Source: Fodinibius roseus (GTDB taxonomy: Bacteria; Bacteroidota; Rhodothermia; Balneolales; Balneolaceae). Taken from it: DNA of 64,000 nucleotides. The stretch spans positions 1 through 64,000 of the forward strand of contig NZ_FQUS01000011.1 of NCBI RefSeq assembly GCF_900129315.1, written 5' to 3'. Made by a program: the position numbers and the translations under genes. The notes under the pieces are model-generated. The model did not search any database, was not told the origin of the DNA, and worked only from the letters and a program-made list of their open reading frames with translations. This document shows positions 52,587 to 62,126 of this stretch, in pieces (position 1 is the first letter of the stretch; every line of letters starts with the position of its first letter).

Positions 52587-53513
52587 TTACTTCTTATTCT
52601 CATGGCGGTCATAGGCTTCAATGATTTCGCGTACCAAACGGTGTCGTACCACGTCATTCTCATCGAGGTAGACAAAGGAGATGCCCTCAATATCTTTCAG
52701 GATATGCTGGATGGATATGAGTCCTGAATGCTGCTTTTGAGGCAAGTCGGTCTGGGTAATATCTCCCGTAATGATGGCCCGGCTGTTAAAGCCGATGCGC
52801 GTCAGGAACATTTTCATCTGCATGTTGGTGGCATTCTGGGCTTCATCCAGGATGACGAACGCATTGTTAAGGGTACGTCCCCGCATATAGGCCAGGGGAG
52901 CAATCTCTATAATATTTTTTGCGAGGTGGAGTTCCAGCCGGTCGTACTCGATCATATCCTCCAGGGCGTCGTAAAGGGGACGCAAATAAGGGTCAATTTT
53001 TTCGCGCAGATCGCCGGGGAGAAATCCCAGCGTTTCTCCCGCTTCCACAGCGGGACGCGCCAGGATAATTTTTTTGACTTCCCGCGATTTCAACGCTTTT
53101 ACGGCCAGCGCAACCGAAGTATAGGTTTTGCCGGTTCCGGCCGGCCCGATGGTGAAGACAATATCATTGGTGGCCGATGCCTTGACAATCTGCTTTTGTC
53201 CCGGTGTCTTCGCGGTGATGGCATTGCCGTCGTGAGTATTGAGAATAAAATCACCGCTGGTATGCGGACTGCGCAGGGGATTGGCTTGTTTGGGGCTCTG
53301 ATCGTCCTGCTTAAGGGCAAGCACGGTATCCACATCCTGATCCGTAAGGTCACCGTTTTGCTTGGCCATGGACTCAAGCTCGGAAAAAATCTCAAGAAGT
53401 TCCTCCCGGTCTTTTTCCGGGCCGGAAATTTTGATGCCGTTGCCCCGTGCTGTAAGCTTGGTATCCGGATACGAATTTTCCAGTTTTTTTAGATGTTCAT
53501 CCCGGAATCCCAA
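52587..53513 (-). CDS. PhoH-family ATPase
   Basis: A cytoplasmic P-loop ATPase of 308 residues, of the YbeZ/PhoH type associated with RNA and ribosome maturation. An N-terminal KH-like segment is visible (TKLTARGNGIKISGPEKDRE). Walker A is FTIGPAGTGKTYTSVALAVK at about 128, PAVEAGETLGFLPGDLREKI follows at about 157, Walker B is NAFVILDEAQNATNMQMKMF at about 220, and TRIGFNSRAIITGDITQTDL at about 240. These are the diagnostic PhoH motifs. The usual neighbour ybeY is not seen next to it; Rpe lies 157 bp upstream. Confidence 0.93.
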   Translation of the reverse strand: MGFRDEHLKKLENSYPDTKLTARGNGIKISGPEKDREELLEIFSELESMAKQNGDLTDQDVDTVLALKQDDQSPKQANPLRSPHTSGDFILNTHDGNAITAKTPGQKQIVKASATNDIVFTIGPAGTGKTYTSVALAVKALKSREVKKIILARPAVEAGETLGFLPGDLREKIDPYLRPLYDALEDMIEYDRLELHLAKNIIEIAPLAYMRGRTLNNAFVILDEAQNATNMQMKMFLTRIGFNSRAIITGDITQTDLPQKQHSGLISIQHILKDIEGISFVYLDENDVVRHRLVREIIEAYDRHENKK

Positions 53514-53669
53514 AATAAGAACCGGTTCTACCTCTTTTATCTGGTATGTTTGCTCGCTAACAGTTGATTGCTCTGCGATAGTTAAATTTTTTTTTGATAG
53601 GAAGTATTAAAATGTATGCAACGGATAAAATAAGGAAATTGTATGAAAATATTGTAAAGGAACATTTCC

Positions 53670-54356
53670 CTAAATGACCATTTCTTTTCCGGCCTTGGCT
53701 TCTCTTAACAGTTCGTTAATTCTTGCAGGGATATCAGGAGCCTTGAATACCGCACTGCCGGCAACAAAAACATCGGCGCCGGAACGACTTATTTTTTCAA
53801 TATTATCGAGATTCACCCCTCCGTCCACTTCGATAAAAAAATCAGCCTTGTGTTCCTCGCGCATCGTGCAGAGCCGCTGCAGGCGCTGATATGTTGACCG
53901 GATAAACGATTGCCCGCCGAAGCCGGGATTTACGCTCATAAGAAGCACAAGGTCAACGTCGTTGATAATAGGTTCTACGGTGTGCAGTGAGGTTGCCGGG
54001 TTGACGGCCACGCCGGCAGCAAGCCCGTGCCGGCGAATAGACTGGATAGTACGGTGCAGGTGGATACAGGCTTCCTGGTGTACGGTAATCTGGCCGGCCC
54101 CCGCCTCTGCAAAAGTCCCGATAAAGGCATCGGGATTTTCAATCATTAAGTGAACATCGATAAAGGCATCCGTGCTTTTTGCTGCGGCCCGGACAACAGA
54201 AGCACCATAACTGATATTGGGTACAAAATGGCCATCCATGATATCACAGTGGATCCATTGGATATCTGCTTTGTTACACTCTTCAATTTGTGCTCCAAGC
54301 CGGCTGTAATCTGCCGCTAAAATGGAAGGAGCTATAACAGGTTGTTTATTTTGCAT
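53670..54356 (-). CDS. rpe: Ribulose-phosphate 3-epimerase
   Basis: Interconverts D-ribulose 5-phosphate and D-xylulose 5-phosphate in the pentose phosphate pathway; it would also connect the arabinose product to central metabolism. The TIM-barrel starts with VIAPSILAADYSRLGAQIEE, and IQWIHCDIMDGHFVPNISYG at about 33 contains the metal-binding His, Asp and acid/base Asp. FIDVHLMIENPDAFIGTFAE at about 65, LVLLMSVNPGFGGQSFIRST at about 136 and the C-terminal DFFIEVDGGVNLDNI complete the motifs. Length 228 is normal. The PASTA-protein gene ends 11 bp upstream. Confidence 0.95.
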   Translation of the reverse strand: MQNKQPVIAPSILAADYSRLGAQIEECNKADIQWIHCDIMDGHFVPNISYGASVVRAAAKSTDAFIDVHLMIENPDAFIGTFAEAGAGQITVHQEACIHLHRTIQSIRRHGLAAGVAVNPATSLHTVEPIINDVDLVLLMSVNPGFGGQSFIRSTYQRLQRLCTMREEHKADFFIEVDGGVNLDNIEKISRSGADVFVAGSAVFKAPDIPARINELLREAKAGKEMVI

Positions 54357-54367
54357 AAAAAAAGGTA

Positions 54368-55171
54368 TTAGTTCTCTCCAGGGTTTGAGTCCGGCGTACC
54401 CCCGGTGGTGTCAATGGTAGCACCGGATTCGGATTCCTCCTGGTCGCCGTAGCGTTCAGAGACAATGAGTTTAAGGGTCTCTCCCTGGATAACCTGATCA
54501 TCTTGCGGAGAGTAATCGAGGATGATATTAGGAGCTGCTGCTTTCGTAGGCTCGTATTCAATTTCCTCGACGCGCAGTCCTACTTTCTGTAATTCCTGTT
54601 GAGCTTCTGAAAGTCGCAATCCTTTGATGTCGGGGACTGTAACCAGTTTTTCTCCCAGTCCGTCACTTACGGTAAGGTCGATTGATTCTCCCTGGGGGAC
54701 GACCGTCTGAGGGGGGATGGATTGTTGTAAAACAGCATCTTTAAAACGCGAGGATTCAAAACTGACTGTTCCAACGCTCAGTCCTTCATTACTTAGTTGG
54801 ATCCGGGCATTTCTCAGTGACAGGTCCACAACGTCAGGGACGGTAACGGTAGGGTTGGCTTCGGTGTTGACCGTAAGGTATATTTTTCGGTCGGGTTTTA
54901 CAATATTAGCGGCCTCAGGAGTTTGATCAATCACATAGTCCGCAGGATATGCTTCATTGGAGCGTCGCTCGGCTACCTCAAACCGGAGTCCACGGTCGGT
55001 AAGTTTATCTTCTGCATCGGCGAGTGAAAGTTCCGATACCTTGGGAACCGTGACCCCTTCGTTATAATTAGTATATGCGGGCATGATAAAGCTATCCATC
55101 AGAAACAGGAAAAGAATACCGGCAGCAATAACGCTGCCAACACCCACATATATTTTTTTATTTGTTCGCAT
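54368..55171 (-). CDS. Membrane-anchored PASTA-domain protein
   Basis: A 267-residue protein with one membrane segment (about 9-32, VGVGSVIAAGILFLFLMDSF) and three PASTA repeats outside: about 40-103 (VPKVSELSLADAEDKLTDRG), about 107-177 (VPDVVDLSLRNARIQLSNEG) and about 179-247 (VPDIKGLRLSEAQQELQKVG). PASTA domains bind peptidoglycan fragments or muropeptides. Unlike Stk kinases and penicillin-binding proteins, no kinase or transpeptidase part exists, which is common in Bacteroidota. The tail is rich in Glu, Ser, Thr and Gly. Encoded just before rpe with 11 bp between. Confidence 0.92.
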   Translation of the reverse strand: MRTNKKIYVGVGSVIAAGILFLFLMDSFIMPAYTNYNEGVTVPKVSELSLADAEDKLTDRGLRFEVAERRSNEAYPADYVIDQTPEAANIVKPDRKIYLTVNTEANPTVTVPDVVDLSLRNARIQLSNEGLSVGTVSFESSRFKDAVLQQSIPPQTVVPQGESIDLTVSDGLGEKLVTVPDIKGLRLSEAQQELQKVGLRVEEIEYEPTKAAAPNIILDYSPQDDQVIQGETLKLIVSERYGDQEESESGATIDTTGGTPDSNPGEN

Positions 55172-55372
55172 AGAGGTTAGCTACCATAGTTATTGTTTCG
55201 TTGATGAAAACGATATACCTACTGTAAAATTGTAGCAGGTCAAACATGTTCCGAAAAATAACGAATTATTTTGAAGATATTTGGAACTTTAACCAGGGGC
55301 ATACAGCAAAAACAGGGAAGGGAAGCATAATGCAGGTGGCCAGCTGACGCCGGGATATCTGATATATCTCTG

Positions 55373-56479
55373 CTAAAAGTCAAGGATCAATCCGAAACGA
55401 GTAGTGTTTGCAAGCGGATGATTTTCATCGCCGAGCGTGTAGATATAACTAAAGTCCACGCCAAAGAATTGGTGTCGAAGTCCGGCTCCAAGCGTCAAGA
55501 ATTGTCGATCACCGTTGTTAGGGTCTTCGTAGTAATAACCCGTCCGCACTGCAAATAGCTCATCGTACCAGTACTCCAGCCCGGTCGCTACCAGCAGTTG
55601 CTGAAACGTATTCAGTGTAGCCGTTCTCCCGTCGCCTATGTCACGGTTAAAGCTGCCCCACGAGGTGAAGAGCGAGCTGATGGCTCCTTCGTCCTTACGC
55701 GCCATCACTTTGGAATAGTCATTGGCAATCGTCAGCGTATTTATGCCCTTCCTGTCAAGATCGGTTTTAAAGGACCAGCCAATACGAAACATCGTGGGCA
55801 GCGGGTCTTTCTCGGCATTATTGGTATAGTTTACACCGGGACCGATGTTCGAGATATTGAGACCGGCACTCCAGGCGGCATCACGTTCTAAAAAAATAAA
55901 GGTGTCGGACTGGTACATCCCGGCCATATCAAAACCAACGCTCGATCCCGGCTCAATTTTATCTCCTTCGAAGTCTCCAATACCGTCCGCAAGACTGCTG
56001 TGGATAAATCTGAAACCCGTCCCCACAGACCAATGCTCATCAATCTGGTACCCGTAGGATATTCCCCCCGCAAATTCATAACTGTTAAATCGGCCCAATC
56101 TTTCTCCCGTAGGGTCTATTCGGGTTGTATGTTGCTGTTCCCCCAAGTTGAGGTAGGTAATATGGGCACCAAAAGTGCCGATGTCTTTAACGTGATATTT
56201 ACCTACCAAATAATCGTAAAACAGGTCCACATTAAACTGCGGCAGCCATTCACTGTGTGTGATGCTTACCTGGTTGCCATTTTGAAACGCAAGTCCCGCA
56301 GGATTCCAAAAAACGGCGGAAGCATTATCCGCGATGGCAACACCGGTGTTGCCCATACCTGCCGCCCGCGAATCAGGTTCAATCTGAAGAAAGGGGACCG
56401 ACGTGATACCCACTTGCGCCTGGCCGGCAGCGGCAAACAAAAGCAAGGGGACAAGGACTGAGAGTATTTTTTTTATCAT
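55373..56479 (-). CDS. PorV/PorQ-family outer-membrane protein
   Basis: A beta-barrel protein of the type linked to type IX secretion and outer-membrane transport. From the chosen Met (MIKKILSVLVPLLLFAAAGQ) a signal peptide ends at about 21; an upstream in-frame Met at 56536 lacks family support. The diagnostic N-terminus QIEPDSRAAGMGNTGVAIAD then ASAVFWNPAGLAF follows directly. The rest alternates barrel strands and ends LANTTRFGLILDF with a C-terminal Phe. The PorQ/PorV family name is a fold-level call: a direct role in type IX secretion is not shown, and no other por genes are in the window. Confidence 0.88.
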   Translation of the reverse strand: MIKKILSVLVPLLLFAAAGQAQVGITSVPFLQIEPDSRAAGMGNTGVAIADNASAVFWNPAGLAFQNGNQVSITHSEWLPQFNVDLFYDYLVGKYHVKDIGTFGAHITYLNLGEQQHTTRIDPTGERLGRFNSYEFAGGISYGYQIDEHWSVGTGFRFIHSSLADGIGDFEGDKIEPGSSVGFDMAGMYQSDTFIFLERDAAWSAGLNISNIGPGVNYTNNAEKDPLPTMFRIGWSFKTDLDRKGINTLTIANDYSKVMARKDEGAISSLFTSWGSFNRDIGDGRTATLNTFQQLLVATGLEYWYDELFAVRTGYYYEDPNNGDRQFLTLGAGLRHQFFGVDFSYIYTLGDENHPLANTTRFGLILDF

Positions 56480-56763
56480 AACAACAAATGAGTAGCCAGA
56501 AAGCCCAAAATAAATAAGTGCCGGTTCCTGGAACATGCTTATTTAGCAGCGTTAATGCACTGATTTCGTATCAGTATTATGAAAATATATGATTTATACG
56601 AATAATAAAAGATGTAAAGGTCTTTGCCTTCGTGTAAGGAAACGCGAGAACCATATAGTGCTAAAAAAAGCAGTTTTTTATATGATGAAGAGCGTTTATA
56701 TCTTAACTATTCCATGCAACAGGCGTTATTTCCGGTATTTTTTTAGCAGCCCGTCAACAGTGA

Positions 56764-57945
56764 TCAGTTGAGCCTCTCAATAACCATGGAAGAGGCGCCC
56801 CCACCGCCGTTACAGATACCCGCACAGCCGTAAGTCCCGCCCGAGTGCTTCAGGGCATGGATAAGCGTGACCATAATGCGTGCGCCGGAGCATCCGACAG
56901 GATGACCAATGCTTACCGCTCCCCCGTGAATATTCACCTTTTCGGGATTCAGTTCCATGATTTTATTATTGGCCAGGGAAACCACTGAAAACGCTTCATT
57001 GATCTCAAAGAGATCCATCTCTTCTTTCTGGAGTCCGGCGCGCTTTAACGCTTTGGGCATGGCATCGGAGGGGGCCGTGGTGAACCATTCGGGGTCTTTG
57101 GCCGTACTGGCCTGGCTGAGAATGCGGGCCAGCGGTGCGATGCCCATCTCTTCTGCTTTCTCCTCGCTCATCAACAGGACGGCCGCTGCGCCGTCATTGA
57201 TACTGCTGGCGTTCGCGGGTGTAACCGTGCCCTCGCTGTCAAAAACCGGCCGCAGCTGCGGGATTTTATCGAAATTGACGCGATCCAGCTCTTCATCCAT
57301 GCGTACCTTGCTCACATTACCTTTGCGATCCGTCACTTTCATCTCAATAATCTCGTCTGTAAAACGTCCCTCTTTGTGGGCCCTGATCGCCCGTTTGTAT
57401 GACGTAATGGCAAACTCGTCCTGTTCCTCACGGCTGATGTTACATTCCGAGGCGCATAATTCAGCAGCGTTGCCCATGTGAAAATCATTATAGATATCCC
57501 ACAGTCCATCCTTTATAATACCGTCCTCGACCTGCGTGTGACCCAGCTTTGAGCCAAATCGGTGTTCGGGGAGATAATAGGGGACATTGCTCATACTTTC
57601 CATGCCGCCGGCAGCAATAATGTCCGCTTCTCCCAGTTGAATCTGATTGGCTGCAATCATAATAGCTTTCATCCCGGAGGCACAGACCTTGTTGACCGTC
57701 GTAGCCGGTGTCAATTCGGAGAGCCCCGCTTTCAGGGCGGCCTGGCGGGCGGGGGCCTGACCGATTCCGGCGGTAAGTACATTGCCGAATACCACTTCCT
57801 GCACATCATCGGGCCTGATCCCGGATTTTTTTATAACCTCGGTGATGGTCACCGCTCCCAGTTCGGGGGCAGAAAAGGAGGAGAGAGTGCCTCCGAACGA
57901 TCCGACAGGCGTTCGCTTCGCGGCTATAATCACTACATTTTTCAT
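56764..57945 (-). CDS. Acetyl-CoA C-acetyltransferase (thiolase)
   Basis: A 393-residue thiolase. The nucleophile is Cys88 in TTVNKVCASGMKAI; the other active-site residues are in NIHGGAVSIGHPVGCSGARI at about 342 and the CAGICNGGGGASSMVIERL end. The QxxxAxxxAxxxxxxTPATTVNKVCASG form and the NGGGGA end are more like biosynthetic or PHB-type enzymes, which join two acetyl-CoA, than like FadA. It could also serve in ketone-body or short-chain degradation. It has no obvious operon partner. Confidence 0.92.
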   Translation of the reverse strand: MKNVVIIAAKRTPVGSFGGTLSSFSAPELGAVTITEVIKKSGIRPDDVQEVVFGNVLTAGIGQAPARQAALKAGLSELTPATTVNKVCASGMKAIMIAANQIQLGEADIIAAGGMESMSNVPYYLPEHRFGSKLGHTQVEDGIIKDGLWDIYNDFHMGNAAELCASECNISREEQDEFAITSYKRAIRAHKEGRFTDEIIEMKVTDRKGNVSKVRMDEELDRVNFDKIPQLRPVFDSEGTVTPANASSINDGAAAVLLMSEEKAEEMGIAPLARILSQASTAKDPEWFTTAPSDAMPKALKRAGLQKEEMDLFEINEAFSVVSLANNKIMELNPEKVNIHGGAVSIGHPVGCSGARIMVTLIHALKHSGGTYGCAGICNGGGGASSMVIERLN

Positions 57946-58187
57946 AGGGTAGTATATTAAGGGTTAAGTAGAAGGTACTAAGCTGTGAATCGATGTTTGT
58001 CAAAGATATTTTAAAAAAGAGCACTGAGTAAACCAGTAACCATTAACCAAATGAGTACAACAGCGTATGATAGTCAAATGGTAGTCATCGCAACCGTCTA
58101 AAAGGCGATAGCCTTTTTAATTTGCAGTTAACCTGCGGGTAATAATTCAACGTAATTTTTGACAAGGTCATTCGAAATTATCAGCCT

Positions 58188-58243
58188 CTGATAACTGATA
58201 ACTGATAACTGATAACTGATAACTGATAACTGATAACTGATAA
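58188..58243. repeat. Heptanucleotide tandem repeat (CTGATAA x8)
   Basis: Eight perfect units of CTGATAA occupy 58188-58243, seven bases short of the trans-sulfuration gene's stop codon on the minus strand. Because 7 is not a multiple of 3, the plus-strand reading carries stop codons in all frames, while the minus strand (TTATCAG) is stop-free. Perfect repetition suggests recent slippage. Short tandem heptamers of this kind are known in cyanobacteria and some other phyla. Confidence 0.9.
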
Positions 58244-58250
58244 CCCGGAT

Positions 58251-59390
58251 CTACCCAAAAGCCTGCTCCAGGTCCTCGACCAGGTCGTCTGCGTCTTCAA
58301 TCCCGATCGAAAGACGAATTAAAGAATCCTTGAGTCCGGCTTTTTTGCGAACCTCTTTGGGTATGGAGGCATGCGTCATCGATGCAGGGTGGCTGATGAG
58401 CGATTCTACGCCGCCGAGGCTTTCTGCAAGGGTAAAGATCGAGGTACGGCTCATAAATGCTTGCGCCTGCTCCTGAGAGTCGCCCTTTAGCGAGAAGGAG
58501 ACCATGGCACCAAAATCATCCATCTGTCTTTCAGCAATATCGTGTTGCGGGTGGTGCTGGAGTCCCGGATAGATCGTCTGGTCAACCTGTGGGTGCTCAT
58601 CTAAAAAAGCGGCCACTCTTTTGGCATTTTTTACCGACTCCCGCATGCGCACGGACAGTGTTTTGATGCCTCGCAAGGTGAGATAGCAGTCCATGGGACC
58701 GGGAACGGCGCCGGTTGTTTTTACCTGGAACCGGAGCTGCTCCATCACCTCTTTATTCGAAGATGCGACGGCTCCGCCGATGACGTCAGAATGTCCCCCG
58801 AGATATTTGGTTGTTGAATGAAGTACCGCGTCGGCGCCGAGCGTAAGCGGACGCTGCAGGCAGGGAGAAGCAAAAGTGTTGTCAACTACAGAGAGGATAT
58901 CATGATCCCGGGCAAAGGTTGCAAGCTCAGCAATATCGACAATGCGGAGAAGGGGATTGGTCGGTGTTTCAATCCAAAGCAGTTTGGTCTGATTGGTCTG
59001 CGCCTCTTCCACATCAGCCATATCGGTCATGTCTATGAATGAAAAATCAACACCCATCGGCTCAAACACCCGGGTAAACAGCCGGTAGGTCCCGCCGTAA
59101 AGGTCATTGGAGGCGATGATATGATCGCCGGGACGAAACATCTTCAGCACCGCATCTATAGCGGCGCACCCGCTGGCAAAGCAGGCACATTCATCGGCTT
59201 CTTCCAATCCCGCTATCAACTTTTCAAGGGCCGTGCGGGTGGGGTTGCCCACCCGGGCATAATCATATCCCTTATTGACGTTGGGAGCTTCCTGTGCATA
59301 GGTTGACGTTTGAAAAATCGGGGGCATAACGGCGCCCGACGTTTCTTCCGGCTGCTGGCCGGCATGAATGGTTTTGGTATTGAATCTCAT
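58251..59390 (-). CDS. Trans-sulfuration enzyme (cystathionine gamma-synthase/gamma-lyase family)
   Basis: A PLP enzyme of the Cys/Met metabolism family, 379 residues from the chosen Met (MRFNTKTIHAGQQPEETSGA); an upstream in-frame start at 59444 adds 18 residues without family match. GYDYARVGNPTRTALEKLIA at about 39 and ASGCAAIDAVLKMFRPGDHI at about 72 are the phosphate-side motifs. DNTFASPCLQRPL at about 168 and LHSTTKYLGGHSDVIGGA at about 190 carry the PLP-binding Lys. The C-terminal SLGGVESLISHPASMTHASI is typical of gamma-synthase and gamma-lyase. Which of the two reactions it carries out cannot be decided from sequence. Confidence 0.92.
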   Translation of the reverse strand: MRFNTKTIHAGQQPEETSGAVMPPIFQTSTYAQEAPNVNKGYDYARVGNPTRTALEKLIAGLEEADECACFASGCAAIDAVLKMFRPGDHIIASNDLYGGTYRLFTRVFEPMGVDFSFIDMTDMADVEEAQTNQTKLLWIETPTNPLLRIVDIAELATFARDHDILSVVDNTFASPCLQRPLTLGADAVLHSTTKYLGGHSDVIGGAVASSNKEVMEQLRFQVKTTGAVPGPMDCYLTLRGIKTLSVRMRESVKNAKRVAAFLDEHPQVDQTIYPGLQHHPQHDIAERQMDDFGAMVSFSLKGDSQEQAQAFMSRTSIFTLAESLGGVESLISHPASMTHASIPKEVRKKAGLKDSLIRLSIGIEDADDLVEDLEQAFG

Positions 59391-59400
59391 GATATGCGAT

Positions 59401-60630
59401 TTAGTAATTTGCTTTAGCTTTTTCGGCCTCTTCCTGCATGCCAAGATAGCTGTAGGTTCGGTAAAGGTATTTCCACAACTGTTCCGTAGGATGTTGTTCA
59501 GTCAGTTGTTCCAGCAATGGAACCGAAGCAGATATATTTTGTTCAATGCGTTTTTTGAGATCCGTTTCCCGTTGTTGATCCAGATAGGGCAGCAGCCGCT
59601 GGTACTGGGCAGCTTTGTTATGATAGAACTGTACGGTCTCATAGAGATGATGAGCGTCCCCGGATTGCCCGTCCACGATATCAACATAATGATCTTCAGC
59701 CTGGTTAAACAGTGAATCAGCAATAGCAAAATCAGCGGCATCGAACTCCTTGCCTTCTTTGAGTTCCCCGGTCATAGTGATCATTTTCTCCCGTCCGGCT
59801 TTGTAATACTCCGAAGCCAGGGAAGACCGGTATGTTATATTATCCGGCTTCCTGTCACTCAGCTCTCGAAGTATGGTAATAGCATTGTGGTGATCTTCTG
59901 CCTCTATATAAGCATTGGACAACCCATGCATCAGGCTGAAACTGTTTTTACGCTGCGACCGTGCCTGTTTGTAAATCGTAATTGCGTTTTGCAGCTGATC
60001 CGTTTCGACATACAGGAAAGCTAACGATTCCAGCAGGTCGACAGGGGGCGGGGATACGTTTATGCGGCCACGTTCGAGTACGACAATGGCCTGCTGTAAC
60101 TCATTCCCTTCGAAATAGGTTTTGCCGGCCATCTGATAAGAGACAGGTTCAGCCGGCATAATGAAGGTGGCGTTGTTAAAATGGATCGCTGCCTGCCGGT
60201 ATTCTCCTTCCGATGAAGCCTCCCGGTACTGTTCTATGCCCCGGTTGTGCTCACTGCTCCAGGCCACTTTACGGAGCTGATCGTAATGAAGGGTGTCGAC
60301 GCTGGAATCCGGTCGGGTTTCGAGCAGGCTGTCTGCCTTTTCGAGAACCAGGTCTGCTTCGGTGTATAAGGGCGTACGCTGGTCGGGATCATCTTTCTCC
60401 CGGGCCCACTTAATCAACAGTTCTCCCTTTTCAAAATATAAAGAAGGATTATACGGATCCGATTGAAGCTGCTGGTCGATGGCGGTGATCCGCTGCTCAA
60501 AATGGGCCTCCCCACTGTCACCGGAGGATATATTGTTAGTGTGGTCGGTGCTGCTCCGGGTAGCGGAACAACCAAAAAAGAACCCGAATGCAAGCATAAG
60601 GCTTGCTATTCGGGTATATGAATTTATCAT
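59401..60630 (-). CDS. TPR-repeat lipoprotein (first of two paralogues)
   Basis: A 409-residue exported lipoprotein with signal peptide and lipobox FFFGC near residue 21. The rest is helical repeat: FNNATFIMPAEPVSYQMAGK, TYFEGNELQQAIVVLERGR and AFLYVETDQLQNAITIYKQA are TPR-like units of 34 residues between about 140 and 240. It shares with the next gene a similar segment (KVAWSSEHNRGIEQY against NVLWQTEHNRAVELA) and a similar C-terminus (LGMQEEAEKAK against LGMDEKAQEAMKK), so they look like tandem duplicates. Partners and function are unknown. It lies 11 bp before the trans-sulfuration gene's start. Confidence 0.85.
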   Translation of the reverse strand: MINSYTRIASLMLAFGFFFGCSATRSSTDHTNNISSGDSGEAHFEQRITAIDQQLQSDPYNPSLYFEKGELLIKWAREKDDPDQRTPLYTEADLVLEKADSLLETRPDSSVDTLHYDQLRKVAWSSEHNRGIEQYREASSEGEYRQAAIHFNNATFIMPAEPVSYQMAGKTYFEGNELQQAIVVLERGRINVSPPPVDLLESLAFLYVETDQLQNAITIYKQARSQRKNSFSLMHGLSNAYIEAEDHHNAITILRELSDRKPDNITYRSSLASEYYKAGREKMITMTGELKEGKEFDAADFAIADSLFNQAEDHYVDIVDGQSGDAHHLYETVQFYHNKAAQYQRLLPYLDQQRETDLKKRIEQNISASVPLLEQLTEQHPTEQLWKYLYRTYSYLGMQEEAEKAKANY

Positions 60631-60650
60631 ATGGAGTGGCCAAGCGTATT

Positions 60651-61976
60651 TTATTGCATTCCGGCTTTTTTCATCGCCTCTTGTGCCTTTTCATCCATTC
60701 CCAAAGCAGTATAGATACTGAACAGGCTCTTCCAGTATCCCTGGTTATTGGGATCAATTTCAGCCGCTCTTTCATAATTATGCATTGCTTCTTTCAGAAA
60801 CTTCTGCCCCTGTTTATCTAACTCGGCCGCTTTCTGGTTGTCCGTTGTTTGATTTCGCTGATCGAACAAGGCTTTGGCTTTATTCTGGTAAATGATGCCC
60901 AGTGTATTGTAAGCGGCATCATCATTGGGACGGTATTCGAGTACGGTATTCAGCTCTTCCTCGGCACGATCCGTCAGCTCGTCAATTCTGGATTGCAGCT
61001 GCCGGTTTTCCTGCTGAAGATTCTCGATTTGCTGCTGAATATTTTGTTTCTCGGAATCACTGCTGTTATTAATCTCTTGGCGGAGGTTGATAATTTCATT
61101 GGAGTTCGCCGAGAGGCTGTCCGTCAGGGTCAGGGCCTGTTGGTAAATTTGAGTCCCTAACACAAGATGATACTGCGGGTTTTCAGGCTCCTGTTCCACA
61201 AGTTTTTCGACGGTGGCAATCGCCTTTTCCGGTTCACCGACTCTCTGGTAGGCATCGGCCAGATTGGAAACAATTTCCTGATTGTCGGGGAACTGGTCGT
61301 GGGCCTTTTCAAGGCTGTTGACAACTTCCTGCTGGTTATCCAGCTGAAAATGATAGCTGGCCAGCTGGAGGTAATCATTGGCTTCCAGCGAGGTATCCTG
61401 GGCCATAGAGATGAACTTCTCTTTGGCGTTGGCCGCTTCCTCAAAACTTTGATTCATTGCGGCCACCTGTGAGAGTACATCCCAGGACAGGAGACTATCG
61501 GGCTGAATACTGGTGGCATTCTTAAGATGATACATGGATTGCTCGAGGGGGTTATCCACCGTTTGTTTCAGACTGTCGTCGGTGGCCAGTTCAACCGCGC
61601 GGTTATGTTCCGTCTGCCACAGAACATTTTTGACATCATCAATACGTTCAATCTCGCCGGGCACCTCTTCTGCGGTCTCAGCGACTTCCTTGGCTTCGGC
61701 GAATGCGGCATTCATTTCCTTGTACGTCTCAGCACGAGCCTGGGGGTCTTCCTCCGCCCCGGCCATCTCGCCTAACGCCACTCCCTTGTAGTAATATCCG
61801 ATCGGATCTTGTGGATTCTGCTCTATAGATTTTTCTGCCGCGGCGAGTGCTTCCTCAAAATTTTGGCTTTCGATATTCGATTGTGCTTCATCAGCCAGGG
61901 GATTAGTACTTCCACAGCCGACTAAAATGCCGATAAGCAGTGTTAATAGTACGTGAGGTAATTTTTTTATTAACAT
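60651..61976 (-). CDS. TPR-repeat lipoprotein (second paralogue) with coiled coil
   Basis: A 441-residue lipoprotein: signal peptide with lipobox ILVGCG near residue 21, then TPR units from about 30 (QNFEEALAAAEKSIEQNPQD) and more at about 170-280 (LADAYQRVGEPEKAIATVEK). A Gln/Asn-rich coiled coil follows at about 295-345 (QQQIENLQQENRQLQSRIDE), then final TPRs ending in LGMDEKAQEAMKKAGMQ. It is the upstream paralogue of the 59401-60630 gene, 20 bp apart. Role in the periplasm or at the membrane is likely scaffold-like; no enzyme motif is present. Confidence 0.87.
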   Translation of the reverse strand: MLIKKLPHVLLTLLIGILVGCGSTNPLADEAQSNIESQNFEEALAAAEKSIEQNPQDPIGYYYKGVALGEMAGAEEDPQARAETYKEMNAAFAEAKEVAETAEEVPGEIERIDDVKNVLWQTEHNRAVELATDDSLKQTVDNPLEQSMYHLKNATSIQPDSLLSWDVLSQVAAMNQSFEEAANAKEKFISMAQDTSLEANDYLQLASYHFQLDNQQEVVNSLEKAHDQFPDNQEIVSNLADAYQRVGEPEKAIATVEKLVEQEPENPQYHLVLGTQIYQQALTLTDSLSANSNEIINLRQEINNSSDSEKQNIQQQIENLQQENRQLQSRIDELTDRAEEELNTVLEYRPNDDAAYNTLGIIYQNKAKALFDQRNQTTDNQKAAELDKQGQKFLKEAMHNYERAAEIDPNNQGYWKSLFSIYTALGMDEKAQEAMKKAGMQ

Positions 61977-62126
61977 GATAGTCTATTTCTGTTGTATTCA
62001 ATATTAAAAATCCAGTAAGTGGAAGGGAAAGTAACCATATATCGTCCTTTCTGCAATATAATCAATTAGAAATTGTTATATTACGCATCTGTTTTCATTA
62101 TTATTTTAATTGATCTGAGATAATGC

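Noticed and set aside
58188-58243. Possible CRISPR array
   Set aside because: Units are 7 bp with no spacers; this is a simple tandem repeat.
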